DNA from: Candidula unifasciata
Taxonomy: Eukaryota; Mollusca; Gastropoda; Stylommatophora; Geomitridae
Length of the DNA: 64,000 nucleotides
Assembly: GCA_905116865.2 (NCBI GenBank)
Contig: CAJHNH020002669.1
Span: forward strand, 1,517,012-1,581,011
Reading direction: 5' to 3'
The notes beneath the pieces are model-generated. The model was not told the origin of the DNA. It did not search any database and saw nothing but the letters and a program-made list of their open reading frames with translations. Shown piece by piece: positions 32,487-43,815 of the stretch. How positions within the stretch are numbered: the first letter of the stretch is position 1; each line of letters begins with the position of its first letter. The position numbers were made by a program, and so were the translations under genes.

Positions 32487-32690
32487 CTTAGGACGTTATT
32501 TTTTGTTATTTGAAGCCCCACTCTGGCTTTTGCCGGGGGCCGCAATATAGGCATGTCATCATTATGGCCAAATGTCTGAACGCGGTTTCTGGGACCTCTC
32601 CACGGTGATCCTCATCCGCATGGTGGCACTTTGTGTCATCGGGTGTTTATCGCTTGTGTGATGTCCTGGTGGGGTAAAAAATCCAATCCA
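32487..32690 (+). mobile_element. SINE-B, full length, opposite orientation
   Basis: The only copy in this orientation among eight. It ends GGTGGGGTAAAAAATCCAAT with an (AATCC)n tail, which supports reading this as the 3' end. Confidence 0.75.
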
Positions 32691-33042
32691 ATCCAAATTT
32701 GTGATGTCCCTTTTACACTGGCTCCACATAGAAGTGTAGGTCAGTAAATAAACTAAACCAAAAACTACTGCAGGTTTTTCAAGAAGTCAAGAAAAACTGA
32801 ACTGTAATTTAAGTCATAATGACTGATAACAACATGGTGAATTGTTTGGTAAATGATGAGTTAATGTGAATAAAAATTCTTCTGGTGACATAAAACTGCA
32901 ACCTTTCACCCCAAGAAGTCCTGAACCCAGCTTTGTTACCACACTCCTGTAACGACCACAGATCCAGCATGTCTGTAAGGACGTGTTTCAGTGAAGTGTA
33001 GTTTTTAAACTGTTCAAGTCCCAGAGGGTTTAGCATTACAAG

Positions 33043-34094
33043 CCCAAGGGGTAGTCAAAAGAGACTAAAATCGGCGCATCATGCATTCATTGGGCTTCTA
33101 GGCAGTAACCTATGAATGTATAATGCTTTCCTTTGGACTCAAAGAGAGAGTGATTTTTTCTGTTTGCATCTTCGCAGTGATTTGAAGATGAAGACATGAA
33201 TATGTTCACTAAAAATTGCATATAGGGTGTTTTCTTGTGAACCAAATGGTTACACTCTGCAGAATGTAAACACTCCTGTCATGTTTATTGATTACTTTCT
33301 TTGAACATCTTTATATATTTCAGGGAGATTTTGAACAGTGAGACAAGTAAATGTATTTACAGTTTATTAGTCAGCTGTATTGAAAAAATGTTTAAAGGTT
33401 TTTTTTTGGGGGGTTTCTTTTTTTGCAGGGGCAGTGGGAATTCCCACGTTATTCACTAGCTACATTGTTTTTTTTTTTTTTTTTTGCATTATGGTTTTAC
33501 TTTTTTCAAATATTCCCTTTATTATCAAATTAGTTTTGAATTAAAAAAAAAAGATTTAACATTACAGCGCGACTCAAAGAAAGACAATATTGCGCAAGAA
33601 TCAGAAAAACTTTCGCATCTTTATAGGGCTAAAGTATTTAATGTTTATGTTAACATTAACATTGTTGATCCATTCCATTATTAATGTTCAGTTTACGTTT
33701 GCTCTTTGATGCTCATTTTGTTGTTGTTGTTGCTTACATGTTGTATACCAGAGGCTAACATAAATATTTTGCGTATTTTCTCAGTGTCTGAAGTAGTTAC
33801 GCAGGCTTATAAAATCAAAATATTATTTACAGGTTGACTTAACATGCAATAAAAAGCTGATATACAGCAGACCTAATCTTATTTGTTAATTATTATGTTA
33901 TCTTTTGAAGTTGGAAATATTAAACACACTCTGAAATGGAGCAGGCAAAGAAATAAAAAAAAGACAATGAAAGGAAATCAGTTGAATTAACTCTGTGAGT
34001 CCCAAGGAGCGCATCATACGTTCATAGGTTCCTACCTAGAAGCCCAATAAACGCAAAATGCGTCGATTTTAGTCTCTCTTTACTACCCTATGGG
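33043..34094. mobile_element. DNA transposon-like element with about 105-bp terminal inverted repeats
   Basis: The left arm (33043-33146) and the right arm (33989-34094) are inverse copies with scattered differences: GAGACTAAAATCG, TTGGGCTTCTAGG and AACCTATGAA are shared. The outer ends read CCCAAGGGGTAGT and, inverted, CCCATAGGGTAGT. The AT-rich middle has no transposase I can see. Class and target duplication are undetermined. Confidence 0.75.
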
Positions 34095-34239
34095 CCTGGG
34101 ATGCGAAACCATTTGGGACTCAAAGATTTCAGGAAGTACATCCAGGAGGAACCTTGTGGTGAATGTTGAGAATGCTAGAGATACTAGACTAGATTCCAGA
34201 TGTGATACAGAACGTAGTCCACAGGATGCAATACTTGCT

Positions 34240-34480
34240 TTCCCCATGTGGGTTCCGGGGGCCCCATTGTAGGGAAAACACTAGATCCACTGCCTTTACA
34301 ACAAGCATGTCGTAGCAGTTGACCAATTGGGGACTACCTTCGAAGTCGGAGTGCATGTGTCCGAGCGGCCAGGGACAACCAACTGCACACTAAGCCAGTA
34401 AAATCTATGTATATGCAAAACCAAGATCCTGGTGCAAAAAATCAAAGCGCAAAGGGATGAACAACCAGGACCTTCTGCCG
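34240..34480 (+). mobile_element. Dispersed repeat D, source of the adjacent satellite
   Basis: CCCCATGTGGGTTCC through CCACTGCCTTTACAACAAGC to GATGAACAACCAGGACCTTC. Its last 37 bases are then repeated in tandem. Confidence 0.7.
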
Positions 34481-35130
34481 GAGCTTATAGCCGGTGAACA
34501 ACCAGGACCTTCTGCCGGAGCTTATAGCCTGTGAACAACCAGGATCTTCTGCCGGAGCTTATAGCCTGTGAACAACCAGGACCTTCTGCCGGAGCTTATA
34601 GCCTGTGAACAACCAGGATCTTCTGCCGGAGCTTATAGCCTGTGAACAACCAGGATCTTCTGCCGGAGCTTATAGCCGGTGAACAACCAGGACCTTCTGC
34701 CGGAGCTTATAGCCTGTGAACAACCAGGATCTTCTGCCGGAGCTTATAGCCGGTGAACAACCAGGACCTTCTGCCAGAGCTTATAGCCTGTGAACAACCA
34801 GGACCTTCTGCCGGAGCTTATAGCCGGTGAACAACCAGGACCTTCTGCCGGAGCTTATAGCCTGTGAACAACCAGGATCTTCTGCCGGAGCTTATAGCCT
34901 GTGAACAACCAGGATCTTTTGCCGGAGCTTATAGCCGGTGAACAACCAGGACCTTCTGCTGGAGCTTATAGCCTGTGAACAACCAGGACCTTCTGCCGGA
35001 GCTTATAGCCGGTGAACAACCAGGACCTTCTGCCGGAGCTTATAGCTGGTGAACAACCAGGACCTTCTGCCAGAGCTTATAGTCTGTGAACAACCAGGAC
35101 CTTCTGCTGGAGCTTATAGCCTGTGAACAC
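34446..35130 (+). repeat. 37-bp satellite formed from the 3' end of repeat D, about 18 units
   Basis: Unit: GTGAACAACCAGGACCTTCT followed by GCCGGAGCTTATAGCCG. GACC or GATC and CCGG or CCTG variants alternate, suggesting two-unit expansion steps. The array ends with CACAGAAGAAGAA, the GAA tail expected at the 3' end of D. Confidence 0.95.
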
Positions 35131-35149
35131 AGAAGAAGAATACTTAGAT

Positions 35150-35420
35150 GAACCTCTTCTACATTAGGGTGTTGAGGTTTGCCAGATACATTTCCAGACT
35201 TCTCTGTCAGCAGTTTTTTTTTTTGACTTTGTTCCATTCGAGTCCTTTTTCAGTCAGAGACTGTCAGATGTTGTCTTCCCAGTGATCCCTGAGTCATCCT
35301 GGTGGTGTGATTCCTGACCTCCCATGTCTGCCGTGGTTGTAGATTCTCTCCCCTGCTGCATACATGTTTAAACCATTGCAGCTGTGACTGATCCACTCGA
35401 GTTTGTAAGACCTTAGTAGT
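35150..35420 (-). mobile_element. LINE 3'-end fragment
   Basis: The - strand reads SQLQWFKHVCSRG and then RNHTTRMTQGSLGRQH in a shifted frame, a weak match to the WFGHV..GR.RK.W tail order. Confidence 0.45.
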
Positions 35421-35435
35421 AGTAGTAATACATTT

Positions 35436-35630
35436 TAACCCACTTGGACATCACACAAGCGATAAACACCAGATGACACAAAGTTCCTTCATGTGAATGA
35501 GGATCACCTGTGGAGAGGTCCCAGAAACCGCGTTCAGCCATTAGACCATATTTATGGCCAGGCTATATTGCGGCCCCTGGCAAGAGCCAGAGTAGGGCTT
35601 CAAAATAAAGAAAAATTGCATCCTGCAAGG
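35436..35630 (-). mobile_element. SINE-B
   Basis: Full consensus length with a (GTA)n run at its 3' (left) side, 35413-35428. Confidence 0.7.
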
Positions 35631-35784
35631 GGACAATAGGAATGATTTTTGTAAGAATTTCATTTAAAGATCATGATGTTTTGTCTGGCTGCACACTTTG
35701 TCGATGGAATAGAAGTATCGACTGGGACCCCTATTTAATGTATAAATGATGTAACAGAATAAAAATGGTCAGAAAACTGGTCCA

Positions 35785-36080
35785 CCCTCTTGCGGGTTCT
35801 TAGGCCCCATTGTCCGGGTCTAGTGGCGGGTGGGGGAGGGAATAGATCCACGGTCCACTTAAAAAGCATTTAATAAAAGTCAAATAAATAAGGGTGTTCC
35901 TTCGCAGTCAGAGTGCATCTGCCTGAGAGGCAAGGAACCAGCATTCTGCATATAAAAAAGTCAGATCTGTAATGTGCATGCAACGCTGAGCTACTGAAAC
36001 AAGGCTAAAGTCCGGTGCTGGACAACCACCCAGAACTTTCTGTCAGAGTTTACAGCCTGTAAACACGAAGAAGAAGGAAG
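35785..36080 (+). mobile_element. Dispersed repeat D
   Basis: GGGTTCTTAGGCCCCATTGT to GAGTTTACAGCCTG with tail GAAGAAGAAGGAAG. Confidence 0.65.
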
Positions 36081-36309
36081 TTTCTAACAGGGCAAAAAGG
36101 TTAATGTCATCAGTCCATATTTTTCTTGGCCCTCTTGCTTTCACGTTAGATCTTTACATGAGCAGCACCTGTGTTGGGAGTTGTGGCTGCAATCTAACGA
36201 GATGAGAACAAAACAGTGGCATAGTTATGTCCCTGCCTGCTTCTGATCTAGAATTATTACAGTTTAACCAGGGGCGATAATCGAGAATAAGATGCTAAAT
36301 ACGACATTG

Positions 36310-36520
36310 AACTGACTGACTTTCTACCCCACTAGGACATCACACAAGCGATAAATACCCGATGACACAATGTGCCACCATGTGGGTGAGGATCACCTGT
36401 GGAGAGGTCACAGAAACCGCGTTCAGCCTTTAGGCCATATTTATGGCCAGGCTATATTGCGGCCCCTGGTAGGAGCCAGAGTAGGGCTTCAAATAACGAA
36501 AAATTCCATCCTAAAAGGGA
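36310..36520 (-). mobile_element. SINE-B
   Basis: Full length with an ACTGACTG tail at the TTCTACCCC side. Confidence 0.7.
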
Positions 36521-36599
36521 CAGAAAGACACTACGTACACAACATAGATCTTATGGCTGGTTTCGACGCAGAGCTCAAAACTTACTACAAAACTAGAGA

Positions 36600-37320
36600 C
36601 AATGTGTGATAAATATGGACTGGAAATTATTGCAGAGAAAAGCAAGATACTGGTAAACAGCCACAACAATCAAGTACCTACCAACATAAAGGTAGATAAA
36701 CGATGGAAGAAAACTAAACTAGAAGAAGTGGAAACCTTTAAATACATCGGCTCCCATATGTGTAACGACGACAGCTGTACCAAAGAGATCAAGACAAGAT
36801 CCGATATGGCAACAGCCGCGATGTCCCAGAGAAATACGATACGGAAGAGCAAAATCAGCATTGTGGTAACGGATCAGTCTATCCAAGTCACTGGGATTGT
36901 CTATTTTCTTATACGGATGTGAGAGTTGCACTCTCACTACGGAAATGACAAGGAGGATTTCGGTTTTAAAACGTAAATTCTATAAATTAATTTTACAAAT
37001 TAGCTTAGCACAGGGAAACCAACAAATATGTAAGAGATAAAATAAATATCAAGTGTCTCTTCTGACATGGTAAAACGTTGCAACCTAGATTGGTTTGGAC
37101 ACATGGTGAGACATGGTGTTGCAAAGAAACATTCGGGTTTGGGTAGGGAGGATGAGGTAGTAGAAGAAGAAGAAGAGGACAGAGAAGAACTGGAATGACA
37201 CCGAAAAATTGACATGACTAAATTATAATTCACTTGTTCAACAAGCGGAAGACAGAGATGAATGGCGGGTTTTATCCTCTGGGGCTTCCATTAATACACC
37301 TCCACAATCCTAATAGTACA
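36600..37320 (+). pseudogene. LINE RT C-terminal fragment
   Basis: The frame from 36602 reads EIIAEKSKILVNS, VETFKYIGSHM and KEIKTRSDMATAAMSQRN, the RT palm end and thumb of a common animal LINE. Beyond 36920 frames break: NLDWFGHMVRHG appears near 37085. It ends near CCTCCACAATCC at 37300. The active-site part is not present. Confidence 0.75.
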
Positions 37321-38007
37321 AGGGTTATTTCATGTTACCATAGTGAAGTTAACTATACACGAGACCTGAGGGTTTGAACCTCACCCCCTTCCCCGTTTTT
37401 CTAGGCTGGGCCCCTCAAGTGGTTCAAGCACCCCCCCCCCCCCACCCTCGCCGTGTCTCGATATCCCTGATCTATAAAATGGAGTCTTGAAATACACACA
37501 GCAAAACTCCGTGTCAATTGAAGAAGCAACAATGTTCGTAACCAGGCTTTGTATCTTATTATTTCCTCTTTGTGACCTTTGGTTAATGCTCTTTCCCCCT
37601 CGTTTCTCAATACTGTCAGAGACTTTAAATCATCCTTATCGTGAACTTAATTTACAGCCTACACACCGCTGGCTGGTATTATTATCACTCCATCTAATCA
37701 AGAACGCCGCCCCTTTCCAACCTCAAGGGTCGTGGCTTCGTTCCAGACAAGCTTCGTGATTTTACCCTGGTCAGCTGACTACTACAACTCGTTTACACAT
37801 TCCGAATTAGAATCTGGTTGTAAATACAACATCGGGAAATTTATTGGCCTGCCTGTCAACCCATGGAATGTGGTAGTAAAATGACCGGAGATGAGGAATC
37901 GGGACCCTTTGCCAAACAGAGATAACAATACACAAGATGAAGAAGGACTGCGGAATGTTTTTGCTGTGTTTCCTCTCCACACATGGTAAATATAGAATAG
38001 TCACACA
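37321..38007. other. No recognised feature
   Basis: A C-run lies at 37429-37443. No gene motif was found in the rest. Confidence 0.4.
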
Positions 38008-38262
38008 GCGGTGCGGTTTCCGTGGCTAAGGCGTTGCGAGTCTGACTCGTAATCCAACGTACCGCGATCGAAACCCACTGCTGTTTGCGTGGACTTTTAT
38101 GGGACGTCGCAGGTCGACCCAGCCTCAAATGGGTACCAGGATGGGCTGTCCTGGGAAAGTAAAGACGGCCGGCGTAATGCTGACCACATTACCAACCGAT
38201 TGCCGATTGTAAAAATATGGGTGCTCTTCCCACATGCCCAATGCGCCTAAGGGTAGAAGTTT
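38008..38262 (+). mobile_element. SINE-A body with a different tRNA-like head
   Basis: The head has CCGTGGCTAAGGCGTTGCG and GCGATCGAAACCC, closer to SINE-C than to the usual SINE-A head, followed by a SINE-A body. It may be a hybrid subfamily. Confidence 0.6.
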
Positions 38263-38329
38263 AAATTAAATTAAATACGGTAGCGATTTAATAGTTAGTT
38301 GCATATCCTTTACAGGATGTTAAAGAAAC

Positions 38330-38720
38330 GGTTGGGGCGGATCTTCTTGTTCTGTCCATTGTCCTCCAATGGAGCATAAGCACTCAACAAACTCGACCAT
38401 GTGGTCTTACCTGTGTTGTTGCAGGAAGCTCAACTCACTAATTGCTCCACCTAACTTGTAACATCACTAACTCCTTCTCCGTGTATCTTTTGAGTCTGTC
38501 TTTATTTTTACGCCCCTGCAGGTTCAAGTTCAAAGCCATTTTAGTTATATTGTTCTCATGTTTTCTCAACCAGTGTCCTAGGCAACGCTTTAACGCTAGC
38601 GTCTTTCCTTTATCTCTTGGTCCACTGGAACTTTTTTTAGTTTTCTGCCGAAGCTCAACATTGGTGATTCTATCATACCATTTAAATCCCCCCATTTCCC
38701 GTAGTTAACGAATGTTTGCA
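38330..38720 (-). pseudogene. RTE-type LINE 3' end
   Basis: The - strand reads GFKWYDRITNVELRQKTK, and LGHWLRKHENNITKMAL with a GRKNKDRLKR tail. These match the element at 2540-2800 (IKWYDRITNVELWERTK), so it is a second, shorter copy of that family. Confidence 0.75.
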
Positions 38721-39372
38721 GTTTATTAGTAACTATTTTAGTTTTCCTAAATGTTGACATTCAAATAAAGCAGTACTGATTATCGATTATAATTAAACAT
38801 TTTAAGTTTGGTTTCTTTTGACTTTCCGTGGCCACGGAAAGGTCAAAAATAAAAAAGGGCGAAAAGCAAACATCATTCTGATGACCCAGCAAGACAGACA
38901 GAAAAAGCAGCAGTGAAAGTAAACCTCAGATCTTTGCAAGACCACAAAGGAAATCATGAAAACAGTTAATTAACAAACCTCTGCATTCTTTGGTTGTCTG
39001 TGGCTTTATTAGGCAATTTTGTGTTTAGTATTTTGCCATTTAAGAGTTATATAAAATGATGCGATGTTCTAAAGACTTGAAGGGAGCCAACAAGGGAGGA
39101 TATAACATCAATAAAATATTCTATGCAGACGAAATGGTGCTGACTTTAGACAGTGGGCTGATCTGCTGTGTTTGATGACTGTAGTAACAGTAAACGACCA
39201 GGCTTGGAGCTTTTTGTAACGAAAAAAAAAATTATAACCAAGAAGAAATGAAAACCTGTGTAAAATCCGTGCAAATGGCAAATTTTTAACCGCAGCAGTA
39301 TTGGAACCGTTTTAGCATCTAACGATTAATGTTTCGTGGAGATTGCAAGAATTGCCATAGAAAAAGTGGTCT
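38721..39372. other. Mostly unrecognised; SINE-C scrap
   Basis: At 38975-39045 the GGTTGTCTGTGGCTTTATTAGG segment may be a reversed SINE-C fragment. Nothing else is recognised. Confidence 0.35.
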
Positions 39373-40025
39373 TTGTCAAGATGTAGATCATCATCAAGTG
39401 TCTTGCCGACTGGCGTGGGCGATCATTCCTCTCCACAATTTGCGATCTGAACTGCGTGTTTTAGTTCGTGTGTTGACACCCCTCCATGCCATGACAAGAC
39501 CGTCAAGAATCTTCTCAGGCTGTCTTCCTTTGTATCTCTTTCTTTCCATAGATCTTTCCCGTGGTCACAGCATGTTCCATTTTCCCTCTTCTCATAACAT
39601 GATCATAAAATGATGACTCTCTCTTTCTGATGTTTGTAAAAGTTGTCTCCGAGCATTCGCCTCTTTCAAAACATCTGGGTTGCTCTTCTTATCTGTACAA
39701 GGAATTCTAAGGATTCTTCTGTAAAACCACATCTCCCAGGCCTCCAGATATTGTTCGGCTTGTTTATTAATTGTCCAGGCTTCACAGCCGTATATTAAAA
39801 CTGACTCTATATAGCGTGCGAGAATTCTTTTCCTTACCTACAATGACATGGATTTATTGCATAAATTGTTCTTCATTTTGTAAAATGCAGTTTTGGCCTG
39901 TCATATTCTATTCTTGATCTCTGTGACACATCTTCCATCGGATTTTATCCATGTGCCCAGATACTTAAATTTCTATGTAGAATATGTAGAATGTACAAGA
40001 TACTCACCAATAAAATTATTTAAAT
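39373..40025 (-). mobile_element. LINE family H fragment
   Basis: On the - strand the last residues read DRKLWRGMIAHASRQDT and stop, a LINE C terminus, followed by a (GAT) tail. Upstream, broken RT-like sequence reaches about 40020. Confidence 0.6.
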
Positions 40026-40059
40026 TACAGAGGGGGAAAAAAGGGTTAAAATGCTATCA

Positions 40060-40520
40060 TCATGTTGCAGGTCCTTTGCAGAACGTCGCTCTCATCACGG
40101 TCTGCCTGAAAGAAACTCGGAATTCCTGAGAAATTTGACTAAAAAGCTCAACAAAATTGGGAAGCAGAAAAACGTGCACAAAACAACACAACGTAACGTT
40201 TCGGTATATTCTTTTCTCCTTGTTGTTATTTTTGTGTAGTTTGACAAAGGCTGCCCGGCCGAAAAGTTATTTACTTGTTTTGTACACGGTTTTCTGCTTC
40301 CCCATTTTGTTGAGCTTTTTAGTCAAATTTCTATGGATTCCTTGCATTAGCTTGACTGCAGTCACTCCCATATTTCAACAATTTCTGAAATAACTTAGTA
40401 TCTCTCCAGCTTTCTTGCCTCATGCACTTTCATACTCAAGAATTCACTTAAATCCTGTGCCATTCTTTGTGTTGTTCGGCCCCTGCCCCTCCTTCCTAGC
40501 ACCATGCCTTCTGCTATAAT
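40060..40520 (-). mobile_element. LINE family G tail, split by a MITE
   Basis: GCAGGTCCTTTGCAGAACGT to CTGAAAGAAACTCGG matches 57545-57600, and CTCTCCAGCTTTCTTGCC to GCCTTCTGCTATA matches 57605-57725. About 270 extra bases lie between, most of them a foldback element. Confidence 0.7.
40131..40332. mobile_element. Foldback MITE with about 56-bp inverted repeats
   Basis: Left arm AAATTTGACTAAAAAGCTCA... and the right arm ending ...TGAGCTTTTTAGTCAAATTT agree at about 52 of 56 positions. The loop is about 90 bp, and within it TTTCGG and CCGAAA pair again. GGAATTCCT at left and GGATTCCT at right may be a target duplication of 8-9 bp. There is no ORF. Confidence 0.85.
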
Positions 40521-40663
40521 TGTTTCCAATCCGTCGTGGCGCTTGATTTGACTAAAATATTTCAGCTTCCGAATGCTAAAATGCTATAAAGAATATAATT
40601 TGTTGTATGCGGGCCAGATACGGATAATAGTTGGACCCAAAAAAATCATTGACTCGAAGAGGT

Positions 40664-40762
40664 AGTTTGTGTGTGTGTATGTGCATGTGTAGGTTTGCGC
40701 ATGTATGTGTGTATGTGTGTGTGTATATGTGTGTGTGTGTATGTGTGTGTGTGTGTGTGTGA
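40664..40762. repeat. (GT)n microsatellite
   Basis: Imperfect GT repeat with TATGT and GCATG interruptions. Confidence 0.95.
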
Positions 40763-40902
40763 ATCTAATGCGGGATTCGTACTGATAAAAGCCAAACAAA
40801 TATTTAATTCATTATACGTGTTAAATTTTGCCGCTCTCACAGTTGCCTTATCCTGTGTAGCTACACACGTTGCACGTGCCTAAACAGGGCCCTTCTGGAA
40901 CC

Positions 40903-41110
40903 ACTCATCATCATCAAGTGTCTTGCCGACTGGCGTGGGCGATCATGCCTCTCCACAATCTGCGATCTGCAACTGCCTGTATTATTTCGTGTATTGACAC
41001 CCCTCCATGCATAACAGAAAACTGACAAAAATCTTCTCGCTCTATCTTTCTCTGTCTCTTTATTTCCACAGATCATTCCGGCTGTCACAACATGTTCCAG
41101 TTTCATTCAT
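40903..41110 (-). mobile_element. LINE family H tail, second local copy
   Basis: Very similar to the start of 39373-40025: CATCATCATCAAGTGTCTTG and GGCGTGGGCGATCATGCC. It stops after about 200 bp. Confidence 0.6.
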
Positions 41111-41212
41111 CTCATTAAATACTGTCTTTTTTTTCTGGTGTAGTTTTTCTGTTCTAACGCCAGACGAAATAGTGAACTACTAAAAAGTGGGAAAAAAATT
41201 AAGGTCTTTTTT

Positions 41213-41448
41213 TCCACTCCTTCAGGCGTATAGGGCACATAGGGTTAGACCTATATTTTTATAGACCAATCGGCACCTGATAGGTGATGTGGTCAGCATC
41301 ACACCGGCTGCCTTAACTTCCCAGTACCCACTCAAGACTGGGTCGACATGGATTTTAAGGTCATTTTTGAAAAAAGTCCGGCTCCACCATGGAACGAACC
41401 CAGGACCTTCCGATCCGCACGCCAGCGTATAGCCGCTTCGCGACGGTG
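41213..41448 (-). mobile_element. SINE-A, full length
   Basis: Reversed; head at 41385-41448 with CGAACCCAGGACC (box B) and TAGCCGCTTCGCGACGG (box A). Confidence 0.75.
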
Positions 41449-42025
41449 ACTCCTGAATGAATCAATATACAAACATAAAAAAACACATTTAATCTTGACC
41501 AATGTTTTCTATATGATTTTAATTTTGTCTTCTTTTTTTGTTTTTAAACATGCTAAATAATTAAAACAGTGTTATGCAATAAACTCTTTATTCATTTATA
41601 ATTCCACATATAACAAAGTATCTCAATTTTTGCAACTTAAAAATAAATTTTCTCTAAACTTACCCAAAAATCAAGGTTGTTGTGTTTTTAGAGTCATCCA
41701 CAGAATGTTGATAAAATACAGCTTTCTCAAGCAAGTAATTTTCAAGTTATTTAATAAATTACTAGTAATTTTGTTTTTCCCGACGCTATTGCCTTTTTGT
41801 TCATCTGCAGTAAAATTAAGTAAACTGACATTGTGGCCTCGCCTTTTACTGAACATTTTAACTTGTATTGCTTGCATGCATTTCGTCATTCATTACTATT
41901 TACGCTACTTTCATTCATTAAAAAAAAAAAAAAAATGTCTGCCATGTTTATGTGTTTGTTTTCTTTTTTTCTCAGATCATGTTTATCCGCATAACTGATG
42001 CCGTTCGTCCCCTCCAACATTCAGT
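41449..42025. other. No recognised feature
   Basis: AT-rich, with an A-run at 41921-41935. Open frames here show no known motif. Confidence 0.4.
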
Positions 42026-42150
42026 CTGCATGATTTACACCTCAAGGATGAGCATCCTACCTGCACAAATCTCGTAAGCTCCCTTTAACCATAAGGTTAT
42101 ACTGGGCTATCGGACGTTAGCTAAGTAACCGGAAGTCCGGACAGCACAAG
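42026..42150. repeat. Dispersed repeat F, copy 2
   Basis: CACCTCAAGGATGAGCATCC and CATAAGGTTATACTGGGC match 12350-12495. Confidence 0.5.
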
Positions 42151-43324
42151 GGGAGGTGCAATGCGTTGTAAAAATGCAACGTATAATAATAGGCTTGATA
42201 TAGCCAAATGGATGTTTGCAAGTATTAACTTGTATTTATAAAAGTATAGGGAAACATATAAATATGGAAAATTCCATAATCATTTTTCTCAAGCTCCAAG
42301 TTGATAAAAAGCAGAAATAAGTACATAACCCCTAAATCAAGAATTTGTTGGCTCAGAGTCTGGATGTTTCGCTGGCTAAGTGATTGCGCCATTTTCCTCG
42401 GGGACTGAACATCAATGCTTCGTTTTAACCTACGTCGTTTGGTTTGCAAATGCAGTTTTTACGTAATTTCCCAATAGTAACCGCTGGAGCTACGGAACTG
42501 CGTGCTTTGTGCAACACTACCAGCAGGCAACTAGCTGTTCAGGAAAGAGTAAATACCCATTTGTGATCAAACTCTAAGCAATAAAATGGATCCTTTCGAG
42601 TTTAAACTATAAACATTCGTAGTCTAGACTCCAGATTGCAGATGTCTAGAGATATTGAGTCAATGCCTTTGCTGGTGCCATCATACAGAATCCAAACAAC
42701 GAAGTATGTTTTTGCAACCGTCTCCACGAAAATGATAAATAACACATTATATCGGACTCAATTATGTTTCTAATTTTTAGGGCCATTAACTTGATAAATT
42801 CTCCATATAAGATTACTGTCCTTATAAAACTGATGTATTTGTCGGTGAAATACTTATCCGAATTTTCGAAGGACGATTAAACAATATATTTTTTTTTTAT
42901 GCGACATTTTATGGTCAAAGTTCATTAACTGCAATTTCTTTACTTCCTTATTATGGGTATTTTCCCGTCATAAAACCATTTTCCTGGGCTCTGAATGCCA
43001 AATATAATTTATTAATTTATTATTTAACGACCAACGTCTACAATTTTTATGTCTGTTTCTAGTATAGTATTATTCATATTGTTATTTTCACAAAGCTTAG
43101 GAAATATGTTGTGAAAGTGTGGCGATTCTGTTGCACTACAACAAGTCTTCACTGCAGAACTGCGTCTGTGACGGCTTTTCTTTTGTGTCCACTTTCCACT
43201 GTATACCCTAGGAATGAGAAGTTAACAGATGATTGGTTTCCGAGCTAGGGCACGCTCGGTTGTCCAGTATGCTTTGATGTTGTAGAGTATCAAGATAATA
43301 ATGACTCCTTCAATCCATCTTCTT
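42151..43324. other. No recognised feature
   Basis: About 1.2 kb without an identified gene, SINE or LINE. This is one of the longest such stretches in the window. Confidence 0.4.
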
Positions 43325-43815
43325 TATGGTCGTCACAAACCTCTTGATGTTTCTTCTCGTACGTTCATGTATGCTCTCGTTGCTGGCACCATTTTTTTTA
43401 TTCCTATTAAATGGCCAAACCATTTCAGTCTTTGGTTGTTGTTATTGTTATTGTTGTCTTTTTTCTTCAAATGAATATAATTATAGGCGTTGTTGCAATA
43501 GTTCTAGTAATTGCTTAGTTTCTCGCATTATCTCTTCTAGTTTTATTTTGTTCACGGCCTTTCTCAAACATCTCATTTCACATTTGCTTTGTTTTCTTCC
43601 ATGTTCTTTAGTCAATGTGCAAGTTTGGTACAGGTAACACCAGGTTAGTCTGAAGAGTGCCTTTATTATTTGTCATTGGATGTTTACAGGGACAGCCAGG
43701 CGTTTCAAAATCTGGGTCATCTGGTGAGTGGAATTGTTGGATTGTTTCAGTCCCACTGCTTATTACATACATCTTATTTGTGTTGTGTTTGATACACATT
43801 TGATCAAGCCAGGGG
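43325..43815 (-). mobile_element. LINE RT C-terminal fragment
   Basis: Read on the - strand: NLHIDQ-like and RCLRKAVNKIKLEEI debris, then GLAI..KMVPATRAYMNVR-type sequence. Same type as 25811-26220 and 56800-57215; heavily decayed. Confidence 0.45.

Noticed and set aside
41630..41998. A 122-codon hydrophobic frame as a membrane protein
   Set aside because: AT-rich sequence with T-runs naturally encodes Phe and Leu; no conserved motif or exon boundary supports it.
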